A DNA stretch of 22,261 bases from positions 1 to 22,261 of the IMG/VR virus record IMGVR_UViG_3300037635_004294. One strand, 5' to 3'. The notes under the pieces were generated by a model. The model ran no database searches. It was given only the letters and a program-made list of their open reading frames with translations, and had not been told where the DNA came from. Every line of letters starts with the position of its first letter. The stretch's first letter is position 1. Positions 1-5,471 of this stretch are shown here, in pieces. The position numbers and the translations under genes are program-made. This stretch comes from a virus.

Positions 1-609
1 AGCAATTGTGCCCGTATTGGCTTTTACTTGATAGCCATTTACCAGCGCAGCTAGGAAAGATTCGAAGCTGAAGCCTGCTGATGATGCATTAAAGTTTGTG
101 ATAACTTTTGTTAAAGTTTTATAGAATACAAGGTAAGAGATAGCTTGGGAAATTCTTTTAGTTCTTTCGCCGCCTGCTTGAGCCTCAACCATACTAATGC
201 CATTCGTGTAGAATTGTGAGACACTTCTAATCTTCGTGGCAAAGTCAGAACCCTCAATATTACTTAAGTAGCCTTCCAGTAATTGTCTTTGTGGTCCTTT
301 GATCTCTGCTGCGTCTCCATCTCCGGGTGTACGCACATCTGACCATCCAATTTCTGACACCTCTATATTAGGGATCATTTTAAGGATCATTTCGATTGCC
401 TCGTCATCGCTGGCCGCACTTATATTGGGAGCCTCTTCGGTTATTGTTTCTGCGGATTCTTCAACCGCTTCTTCAATCATGTTGATCAAAGTTTTTATAT
501 CAATCTTTTTAGTTTCTTCAATGAAGTCTTTGTCAATCACGGCGCCCAAAGAGGGAGCCTCTTTCTGTTCTCTAACTTCAACAAACATATCTTTCAAATA
601 ATCGCTCAT
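1..609 (-). CDS. Unidentified phage protein, C-terminus beyond window edge
   Basis: Translating the minus strand from the ATG at 607-609 gives 203 open codons reaching base 1 without a stop, so the C-terminus lies outside the window. The N-terminal 20 or so residues are mixed charge. Residues about 30-65 are strongly acidic and helical (many Glu, with repeated EE pairs), as in linker or chaperone-like segments. From about residue 110 the protein is a normal globular sequence ending in a hydrophobic, helix-rich stretch (SYLVFYKTLTKVI...). I do not recognise the family and see no catalytic motif. It starts 10 bases after the end of the upstream ClpP-like gene (620-1243) and is probably co-transcribed from the promoter at 1675-1703. 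A virion or morphogenesis role is possible because the acidic candidate scaffold gene is close, but that is only context. Confidence 0.75.
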   Translation of the reverse strand, partial: MSDYLKDMFVEVREQKEAPSLGAVIDKDFIEETKKIDIKTLINMIEEAVEESAETITEEAPNISAASDDEAIEMILKMIPNIEVSEIGWSDVRTPGDGDAAEIKGPQRQLLEGYLSNIEGSDFATKIRSVSQFYTNGISMVEAQAGGERTKRISQAISYLVFYKTLTKVITNFNASSAGFSFESFLAALVNGYQVKANTGTIA

Positions 610-619
610 GTATAAAACC

Positions 620-1243
620 TCATATAATTTCGTCAGCAATGCCTAATTCGACCGCTTCTTCTGCTGATAAATAGACATTGACTTTGCGTTCCAGCATTTT
701 TTTAAGTTTAACTCTTGTGAGTTTGGTTTCTGAGATGAGAGCGTCACAGTACATATCCTGCAATTGCTCAATTGCTTCCATCTCATTCATCATATTGTGA
801 AGTGAACCATGGTTGCCACCCATTACCGAATGTATCATAATTCGACAATTCTTGCCTACCTGTCTCTTGCCTTTGGTTCCAGACGCTAACAGTAGTACAC
901 CGGCTGACATCACTTTGCCAAGACCAATTGTTTGAATTTCTGTGGTGTCTCTCACGTTTCTAATCACATCATACATAGCAAACATATCATCTGCATTTCC
1001 ACCATATGTTGATAGGTAGAATTTAACGCCCTTCCTATCTTCTGGCTTCGACTCTAAATTCATCTCGTTAAAGAATAACACACTATGGATGATTTCAGCT
1101 ATCTTTTCTTCGTGAACATCGGCAAAAAGGCCCACAATTCGCAAGTCGGGCTCCTTGGGGCCCCCACCACCTGCGCTTGGATCTAGCAAGATGATTTTTG
1201 GTTCTTCCTGCATGTTTATCAAGTTTTTTATTTTCTTTATCAT
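620..1243 (-). CDS. ClpP-like serine protease (first copy)
   Basis: 207-residue protein of the ClpP/crotonase fold, close to the usual ClpP length. The oligomer-forming core is visible: a strand plus YGG turn at 80-82 (oxyanion side), the nucleophile Ser113 in the motif GKVMSAG, and His138 in MIHSV. The third catalytic residue is less clear. The segment before YLSAEEA (positions 191-197), where ClpP has Asp, carries Glu185 at about the matching place. LSAEEAVELGIADEII is a typical ClpP C-terminal signature. The first 30 residues are not part of the core and include a glycine-rich stretch (24-28), perhaps a propeptide or linker. The start overlaps the stop of the upstream membrane protein (ATGA). 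No Clp ATPase lies in the window, so it may work with the host unfoldase, act alone, or serve as a head-maturation protease. That choice is inference. Confidence 0.87.
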   Translation of the reverse strand: MIKKIKNLINMQEEPKIILLDPSAGGGGPKEPDLRIVGLFADVHEEKIAEIIHSVLFFNEMNLESKPEDRKGVKFYLSTYGGNADDMFAMYDVIRNVRDTTEIQTIGLGKVMSAGVLLLASGTKGKRQVGKNCRIMIHSVMGGNHGSLHNMMNEMEAIEQLQDMYCDALISETKLTRVKLKKMLERKVNVYLSAEEAVELGIADEII

Positions 1244-1626
1244 AATAAGCCCCTCTTAGTATTTAGGTCATCCAAGTATTTCATAGCAGAATCCCAGTCG
1301 TTAAATTCGATAATCGTTGAAAAATGTTCAGGTATGTCTTTTAAAATCTGGGACACTGAGGATTTTTTGAAAAACTTTATATCATTGTCAATCAGTAGCT
1401 TATAATTGTCTACTTGTTCGCTTGAAGCTTCTTTCTTTTCTAGTTGATTGGCTCCGAATGATTTGACATATGAATAGTTTTGTAGGCATCTTGCCAATAT
1501 CAATAAAGATGCGACCACAGAACTTTGCAACAATAGGATACTAGCTTTAGCATTCTTGTATGTCGAGAACGTTCTATGGGTCACATACCCAAATAAAAAT
1601 ACCAAAACGTATAGTAAAAATTCCAC
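1240..1626 (-). CDS. Small membrane-anchored protein of unknown function
   Basis: 128 residues with a GTG start at 1624-1626, preceded by an AGAGG ribosome binding site five bases upstream. The first 16 residues are nearly all hydrophobic (LLYVLVFLFGYV) and form a likely signal anchor. A second hydrophobic helix lies at about 29-46 (ASILLLQSSVVASLLILA), so it may cross the membrane twice. The rest is soluble, charged and probably cytoplasmic, with an acidic C-terminal helix (EFNDWDSAMKYLDDL). I see no enzyme motif. It is the first gene after the promoter at 1675-1703 and overlaps the ClpP-like gene by four bases, so the two are probably made together. A holin-like or protease-partner role is conceivable, but nothing in the sequence shows it. 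Confidence 0.75.
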   Translation of the reverse strand: MEFLLYVLVFLFGYVTHRTFSTYKNAKASILLLQSSVVASLLILARCLQNYSYVKSFGANQLEKKEASSEQVDNYKLLIDNDIKFFKKSSVSQILKDIPEHFSTIIEFNDWDSAMKYLDDLNTKRGLL

Positions 1627-1636
1627 TTTAACCTCT

Positions 1637-1674
1637 AAAAAAAATAACCACTAAAGACAAGCTCTAGTGGTTAT
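1637..1674 (-). terminator. Rho-independent terminator after the acidic protein gene
   Basis: On the minus strand a perfect 10-base-pair stem (ATAACCACTA with TAGTGGTTAT; plus-strand arms 1644-1653 and 1665-1674) encloses an 11-base loop and runs straight into a tract of eight T (1637-1644). It lies about 30 bases after the stop of the acidic protein gene and ends the block that starts at 7698. The T tract directly abuts the ribosome binding site of the next gene. The stem has only four G-C pairs, so read-through is possible. Confidence 0.85.
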
Positions 1675-1703
1675 ATTATAATAGCTTAAGATTGATTTGT
1701 CAA
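1675..1703 (-). promoter_or_regulatory. Perfect-consensus sigma-70 promoter
   Basis: Read on the minus strand: TTGACA at 1703-1698, a 17-base spacer, then TATAAT at 1680-1675, which matches both boxes and the ideal spacing exactly. The expected start site, about seven bases past the -10 box, falls near 1666-1669, inside the 5' arm of the terminator hairpin. A transcript begun here would lack most of that arm and could not form the hairpin, so it should read freely into the genes at 1626, 1243 and 609. The -35 box begins one base after the stop codon of the acidic protein gene. Confidence 0.85.
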
Positions 1704-1704
1704 T

Positions 1705-2307
1705 TTATTTTGTTAGTCTTTTCATAATTCTTTCAGCAAGAGCGTCGACCATTTGCTCTTTCTGGTTAGTTACCTGCAGTCTCTCTGCGACCCTGCGTGC
1801 AACTTCAGAAACCAGATCTTCGTCGGATTCTTCCAAGTTCTCATCTGCTTCCATCATGTCGACTTCATCATCGGCAGCCATTTCAAGTTCATCACCCCCT
1901 TCCGGCTCCAATTCTTCTTCGTCGTCCATTCCCATTTCGTCTCCAGGCTCGTCCATTGCGGCCTTGAGCTTGTCAGCTAATGCAATGATTGCAGCAGCTT
2001 CATCATCTGACAAAGTCATTTCGTCAGCATCACCCATCATATCATCACCCATCATATCTTCAGCATCGTCCATCATATCTTCAGCATCGTCCATCATATC
2101 ATCGCCAGCATCGGCGTCGAGAGCGAGTGCGTCTTCTTCCTCTTCGGGGCCCATATCTTCTTCTTCCAAAGATTGGTCCTCATCCTCATCATCTCTTTTA
2201 TAAATTCCGCCCATCTCTTGAATTTGATCATCACCAACAGTTGTAATGTTAGCAAGTTTCAAAAATTTGCGGATCTCTTGTTCGTTTAGTAAAGTCTTTC
2301 GAGCCAT
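1705..2307 (-). CDS. Highly acidic phage protein, candidate prohead core/scaffold
   Basis: 200 residues dominated by Asp, Glu and Met. The N-terminal 25 residues (MARKTLLNEQEIRKFLKLAN) form a basic to neutral helix. The middle, about 38-165, is almost entirely acidic, including repeats of DDAEDMM. The C-terminal 35 residues (about 166-200) form a second, amphipathic helix with basic residues at the end. This layout, a charged helical rod with conserved ends and a low-complexity acidic core, resembles small acidic prohead core proteins of T4-like phages, and I recall similar proteins in marine phages. Function is therefore inferred from composition only. An excellent ribosome binding site (TAAGGAGAT) precedes the ATG, suggesting high expression. 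A terminator follows directly. A DNA-mimic or chaperone-like role is an alternative. Confidence 0.8.
   Translation of the reverse strand: MARKTLLNEQEIRKFLKLANITTVGDDQIQEMGGIYKRDDEDEDQSLEEEDMGPEEEEDALALDADAGDDMMDDAEDMMDDAEDMMGDDMMGDADEMTLSDDEAAAIIALADKLKAAMDEPGDEMGMDDEEELEPEGGDELEMAADDEVDMMEADENLEESDEDLVSEVARRVAERLQVTNQKEQMVDALAERIMKRLTK
2051..2092. repeat. Two perfect 21-base tandem repeats inside the acidic protein gene
   Basis: The 21-base unit beginning ATCATATCTTCAGC occurs twice without mismatch (2051-2071 and 2072-2092), with partial copies on both sides. It keeps the reading frame and encodes the seven-residue acidic unit DDAEDMM. Such in-frame repeats can expand or contract by slippage and change the length of the acidic core. 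Confidence 0.9.
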
Positions 2308-2323
2308 TATGTAATCTCCTTAA

Positions 2324-2352
2324 GCTATAAAACTCAGTAATAAATAGTGCAA
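2324..2352 (-). promoter_or_regulatory. Weak promoter-like site before the acidic protein gene
   Basis: In the 60-base gap before the acidic gene the minus strand reads TTGCAC (2352-2347), a 17-base spacer and TATAGC (2329-2324). The spacing is ideal but each box matches the sigma-70 consensus in only three or four positions, far worse than the other promoters here. It could be used by a phage-directed sigma factor or be chance. Confidence 0.2.
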
Positions 2353-2368
2353 TATATTCTATATTTCC

Positions 2369-2632
2369 TTAATTTTCAAAAGAACTTAATATTTTGCTGT
2401 TTTTAATTTTTAAAAGTGCTTTCGTTTGTATCTGTTTAATCCTAGCAAACGATACACCAGTCCGGTCTGCAATCTGCCTTAGTGTCATTGGTCCATTTTC
2501 GTGAACTGCAACGAGCGTACAATTTAGCTCGTTTTTAAAATCTATCCACAGGCGGCAGTCTTTATTGGGGCACTCAATGTTCATTTTCTTGCAGGTTCTC
2601 GAACAAAAGTTTAATCCATCTTTATGTTTCAT
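2369..2632 (-). CDS. Sigma-70 region 4-like helix-turn-helix protein with a Cys cluster
   Basis: 87 residues. The C-terminal half (about 48-80) reads MTLRQIADRTGVSFARIKQI followed by a basic helix, which matches the pattern of sigma-70 region 4, where the second helix reads the -35 box and is followed by a KALxKIK-type end. The N-terminal part has four cysteines, Cys10, Cys14, Cys21 and Cys26 (CX3C-X6-CX4C), a possible metal site that normal sigma factors lack. There is no region 2, so it cannot melt a promoter alone. It may act as a co-activator, a truncated late sigma factor or a plain repressor. It is translationally coupled (ATGA) to the upstream small protein, and its own ribosome binding site is weak. 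The next gene is the acidic candidate structural protein, which fits a switch to late genes, but that is inference. Confidence 0.72.
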   Translation of the reverse strand: MKHKDGLNFCSRTCKKMNIECPNKDCRLWIDFKNELNCTLVAVHENGPMTLRQIADRTGVSFARIKQIQTKALLKIKNSKILSSFEN

Positions 2633-2955
2633 AGGTCTGGATGCCCTTCTTCAATGATATCAAACAGGTTAGAAATCTCTCCCTCGCTAAGTCCGAAGTT
2701 CTGTAGTTTTTCTTTCCCCTGCTCGATAAGCTTTTTTGATTTTTGTTTTCTTGTTTTTGATTGTGGCTTTACATCGTCGATATAAGATAAGATCCTATCA
2801 TCGTTGTTTAGGTATCCCGTTATCATACTTCTGAAAAAATCTGATTGCCTTAGATTATCGTGCTTGAGTCTGATTGTCAGTTGAGCATGTCGGTGATCAT
2901 TCTCAGTAAACACCACTCTTTTTGTAAGCTTTCCATATTCAATATCATTCGACAT
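2629..2955 (-). CDS. Small basic protein, possibly DNA-binding, unknown family
   Basis: 108 residues. Residues 10-50 (KRVVFTENDHRHAQLTIRLK...SDFFRSMITGY) look like a short strand followed by two helices, in the order seen in ribbon-helix-helix repressors, with the phrase QSDFFRSMITGYLN resembling their second helix. A strongly basic segment follows (about 63-82: KPQSKTRKQKSKKLI), then an acidic helix ending EEGHPDL. It overlaps the GMP reductase-like gene by one base (TAATG) and the sigma-like gene by four, so the regulator pair is likely made together. DNA binding is inferred only from this pattern. I recall similar small proteins beside the sigma-like gene in marine phages. Confidence 0.65.
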   Translation of the reverse strand: MSNDIEYGKLTKRVVFTENDHRHAQLTIRLKHDNLRQSDFFRSMITGYLNNDDRILSYIDDVKPQSKTRKQKSKKLIEQGKEKLQNFGLSEGEISNLFDIIEEGHPDL

Positions 2956-4007
2956 TACCAGTTCCTCGATAAAATATGTGTTTTACTCTCTGATAATCCC
3001 AGCGACGTCTGGACAATAAATTCTGCTTTGGCGTGTAGCTCCGGTAGGGTCCGGGCGCCTGAATATGAGAATCCCGATCTAATCCCCTTTTCAAGATCTC
3101 TCAGAATTGCTTCCACAGGGCCGCGGTATGGCACTCTACTAGCAACACCCTCGAAAGAGGAGTACTTTCCTCGCCAGTCCATTTGTGCTTCTTTAGAAGC
3201 CATACCTCGATAGCTCTTCCATCTTGAGCCATCTCTGCTCGTCAGTATCTCTCCGGGAGACTCGTCGGTTCCAGAGAGTAGAGAACCGACCATAACAGCA
3301 TCAGCCCCAGCAGCCAGGGCTTTTACAATGTCCCCCGAATTCTTTATGCCGCCGTCTGCAATAATCTTGATATCCCTATCTGTCTGCGCGCACTCAAGGA
3401 TCGTCTGCAGCCCGGGAAGGCCGTGACCAGTCTGGATCCGCGTTGAGCAAATCGAGCCACCGCCAATATTGCATCGAACCGAGTCTGCTCCCCAGTCCGC
3501 CAAGTCATTGATTCCCTCTAGAGTCGCGACATTGCCTGCCATCAGGTGCACATTTTCAATCTTGTGTAATTTTTTAATATTTGCCAATGCATCCTTCATT
3601 AAAATATGATGGCCGTGCGCTACATCCACGCACAGTATACGAGCGCCGTGCCTGATAAGTTCCGAGGCTCTTTCTAGATAGTCTCCAGAGATACCGACGG
3701 CTGCACCAAAAACAGGCGGTATTCTTGTTTTTTTATAGGCATTTTTCATTAAGTTAATTTGCTCTGGTATCGTGTTATACCTATGGATAATTGCGGTACC
3801 GCCGAGTCGACTTGTGACAATGGCCATATCAGTTTCTGATACCGTATCCATTGGTGACGCTATGATAGGTAACTTAAGTTTTAACTTGTCACCCAGGGCC
3901 GACGAAATATCAATTTCGCTTCGTGAGCGTATGTCTGAATATTGTGGCTTCAGTAGCACGTCGTCATAGGAAAGCCCGTTAGGGTATTTTTTAGTTTCTT
4001 GTATCAT
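2955..4007 (-). CDS. GMP reductase / IMP dehydrogenase family enzyme, CBS-less
   Basis: 350 residues forming the TIM barrel of the family. Visible: the N-terminal [16 protein letters not shown] (51-56), the phosphate-binding [10 protein letters not shown] (217-226), and the catalytic loop GGGSICSTR with Cys187 and Thr189. There are no CBS domains, and the length equals that of GMP reductase. The catalytic flap is short and lacks the Arg-Tyr pair (RYFQ type) that IMP dehydrogenase uses for hydrolysis, and the loop after Cys ([14 protein letters not shown]) resembles GMP reductase. The C-terminus ([15 protein letters not shown]), however, resembles IMP dehydrogenase. I favour GMP to IMP reduction with NADPH but cannot settle the direction. 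The gene is coupled to the thioredoxin-like gene (ATGA overlap). It would shift host purine pools during infection. Confidence 0.85.
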   Translation of the reverse strand: MIQETKKYPNGLSYDDVLLKPQYSDIRSRSEIDISSALGDKLKLKLPIIASPMDTVSETDMAIVTSRLGGTAIIHRYNTIPEQINLMKNAYKKTRIPPVFGAAVGISGDYLERASELIRHGARILCVDVAHGHHILMKDALANIKKLHKIENVHLMAGNVATLEGINDLADWGADSVRCNIGGGSICSTRIQTGHGLPGLQTILECAQTDRDIKIIADGGIKNSGDIVKALAAGADAVMVGSLLSGTDESPGEILTSRDGSRWKSYRGMASKEAQMDWRGKYSSFEGVASRVPYRGPVEAILRDLEKGIRSGFSYSGARTLPELHAKAEFIVQTSLGLSESKTHILSRNW

Positions 4008-4378
4008 ATGCTGCTCTCAATAAATTTTCTAATATCTTTAATGTAGTACCAGGTTTTTTCATTTGGCTTTTCTGGATCGCCAAGTACTCTAATTTTAATA
4101 TTCCGGCTTGGGCCCCCCCGAAAGCTAGCAATCGTCGGGACACCATTGATTTTGATTATCTTATCTAAATTGCCTTCAACATCATCAACATTAAAAGCAA
4201 AGAAAAATAAATTCTTACTATCATCTTTGTATGATTCTGCTAAGTCTTGATAGTAATCTTTCAATGCGTGACATAGGTGACATTCTTGTGAGTAAAACTT
4301 CACAATGCAAGTTGCATTTTCAGAAAGCTTACCGTTTTTTAATCTTCTTAGGGTTTCAACCCCTATTCTCTCCACCAT
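4004..4378 (-). CDS. Thioredoxin-like protein
   Basis: 124 residues with a thioredoxin fold. The beta strand CIVKFYS leads into the redox motif CHLC (Cys33 and Cys36), and the cis-proline is in NGVPTIASF (Pro81). CHLC is not the canonical CGPC, so its redox potential may differ, and CxxC proteins of this type can also be glutaredoxin- or disulfide isomerase-like. There is no signal peptide, so it should act in the cytoplasm. A plausible substrate is the C-terminal Cys pair of the phage ribonucleotide reductase, which needs external reductant. The ATG at 4378 is served by AGAGG nine bases upstream and lies inside the previous gene (23-base overlap). It overlaps the next gene by four bases. Confidence 0.85.
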   Translation of the reverse strand: MVERIGVETLRRLKNGKLSENATCIVKFYSQECHLCHALKDYYQDLAESYKDDSKNLFFFAFNVDDVEGNLDKIIKINGVPTIASFRGGPSRNIKIRVLGDPEKPNEKTWYYIKDIRKFIESSI

Positions 4379-4631
4379 TTTTCATAACCTCTTTTATAAT
4401 TTCATTTGCTCTGTTCCAACATTCAGGACAATAAAGCCTGACTGTGTCCTTGTCTTTTACGACAACATTCCAAGTTTTTGCCATCTCTTTACTTTTTTTA
4501 TCAAACGACTTTTCGCAAGTCAGGCACATTTCTGGTAGTTTTTCAAAAAGTGCAACTTGGTTTGCTATCTTTGAACTGCCATCTGCCTTTTTTTGAGCCT
4601 TGTCAAAAGCCCTTCTCTGTTTGCGATTCAC
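4356..4631 (-). CDS. Small zinc-ribbon-like protein of unknown function
   Basis: 91 residues with a GTG start (4629-4631) coupled to the upstream stop (GTGA overlap) and preceded by AAGGA. The N-terminus (MNRKQRRAFDKAQKK) is a basic helix, probably nucleic-acid contacting. Two CxxC pairs, Cys36/Cys39 and Cys68/Cys71, flank a beta segment (WNVVVKDKDTVRLYC) and form a likely zinc ribbon. I cannot assign a function; transcription- or DNA-associated roles are common for such ribbons. Confidence 0.72.
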   Translation of the reverse strand: MNRKQRRAFDKAQKKADGSSKIANQVALFEKLPEMCLTCEKSFDKKSKEMAKTWNVVVKDKDTVRLYCPECWNRANEIIKEVMKNGGENRG

Positions 4632-4984
4632 TTTTTCTTCCTTCTCTTCTGCGAATCGCGATACATTTTAGAACGCTGCATAAGCTCATCATGACCTATG
4701 CTGGGTTCTTCTTCTGCAAGCTCTTCTTCAACATTAACCTCTGTGGGTTCCTCTGGTTGGTTGGACTCAGCCTCGGCCGCGGTTTGGCTGGCAAGAGTGC
4801 CAGAGTATTGCTGCAGCGTGATAAGAGCACCTTCAAGTTGTGCCAGCGCAATAGAATGTTGAACGATCTGATCAACAGTCTCCGTCGACGCAGGCCTGTG
4901 ATATAAGTCTTTAATAATTGCAAATCTCTCAACTGCTCTAGACTTGAGCCTTAAAATTGCTGATTGTAATACTTCTTCGGTCAT
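4628..4984 (-). CDS. Helical, acidic-tailed protein of unknown function
   Basis: 118 residues. The first 65 are predicted amphipathic helices (LRLKSRAVERFAIIKDLYHR and IVQHSIALAQLEGALITLQQ), likely a helical hairpin or coiled coil. Residues about 68-95 are Glu- and Pro-rich and probably disordered, and the last 15 are very basic (QKRRKKK). There is no known motif. The ATG has a GGAG site seven bases upstream, and the gene lies ten bases after the methyltransferase-like gene. An oligomeric adaptor is possible. Confidence 0.7.
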   Translation of the reverse strand: MTEEVLQSAILRLKSRAVERFAIIKDLYHRPASTETVDQIVQHSIALAQLEGALITLQQYSGTLASQTAAEAESNQPEEPTEVNVEEELAEEEPSIGHDELMQRSKMYRDSQKRRKKK

Positions 4985-4993
4985 CGTATACTC

Positions 4994-5467
4994 CTATCTG
5001 TTGATACCTTCTACTCTCCACAATTCATCGCCGCCATCAAATACTACGACTGCTGACGGAAATGGTGCGGAATTCTTACTGTCACCAAACTTTAGGCGAC
5101 CTTTCACAAAGTGAATCTCTGATGCCTTCATTACATACTTGTGCCAATACTTGGTATCGGTTCGGGCCGGAATGAGCATAACTACCTTTGTGCCAGTTTT
5201 CATAGCTTCATTGTAACTTTTTTCGATCCACTTGTCAATACCTCTTCCGTAGGGAGGATTAACAAAGCATGTAAACCCTTCCCAATCTTTTTCTAAACCG
5301 TTCTCGGTTTTTGTAAAGAAGTTGGCACATTTGGTGTTGTGCGTACTTGCACAAGGATCCAAATCAAAAGGTCCAAATCTCCAATTCAATTTGTCAAAGA
5401 ACTCTTGTGGGGTTGCCCAGTTTCCTGTCTTGGAGCTGAACATTGTCTGTTGTGTTTCTTTGTTCAT
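4994..5467 (-). CDS. Phage-type DNA N-6-adenine methyltransferase (Dam family)
   Basis: 157 residues from the ATG at 5465-5467. I prefer this to a 180-residue version starting at 5536, whose extra 23 residues overlap the upstream gene; here AAGGA lies just upstream and the gap to that gene is four bases. The SAM-binding motif is DLDPCAS (35-41), and the catalytic NPPYG (70-74) has the order and spacing of the small phage Dam family (typical length about 150-170). LIPARTDTKYWHKYV and GRLKFG are also characteristic. It should transfer a methyl group from S-adenosylmethionine to adenine N6. The target site is unknown. It immediately follows a DUF262-HNH protein, so it may protect phage DNA from that enzyme or from host restriction. 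Some family members are inactive, so activity is not proven. Confidence 0.9.
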   Translation of the reverse strand: MNKETQQTMFSSKTGNWATPQEFFDKLNWRFGPFDLDPCASTHNTKCANFFTKTENGLEKDWEGFTCFVNPPYGRGIDKWIEKSYNEAMKTGTKVVMLIPARTDTKYWHKYVMKASEIHFVKGRLKFGDSKNSAPFPSAVVVFDGGDELWRVEGINR

Positions 5468-5471
5468 TATA

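Noticed and set aside
1697-2203. Plus-strand open frame of 168 codons rich in serine
   Set aside because: It is the antisense image of the acidic gene: Asp/Glu/Met codons read backwards give Ser and Ile. No ribosome binding site or family pattern.
2860-3213. Plus-strand open frame of 117 codons
   Set aside because: Lies opposite the GMP reductase-like gene, whose conserved motifs are unambiguous.
4478-4906. Plus-strand open frame of 142 codons with hydrophobic stretches
   Set aside because: Opposes two well-supported, coupled minus-strand genes and has no plausible start signal.
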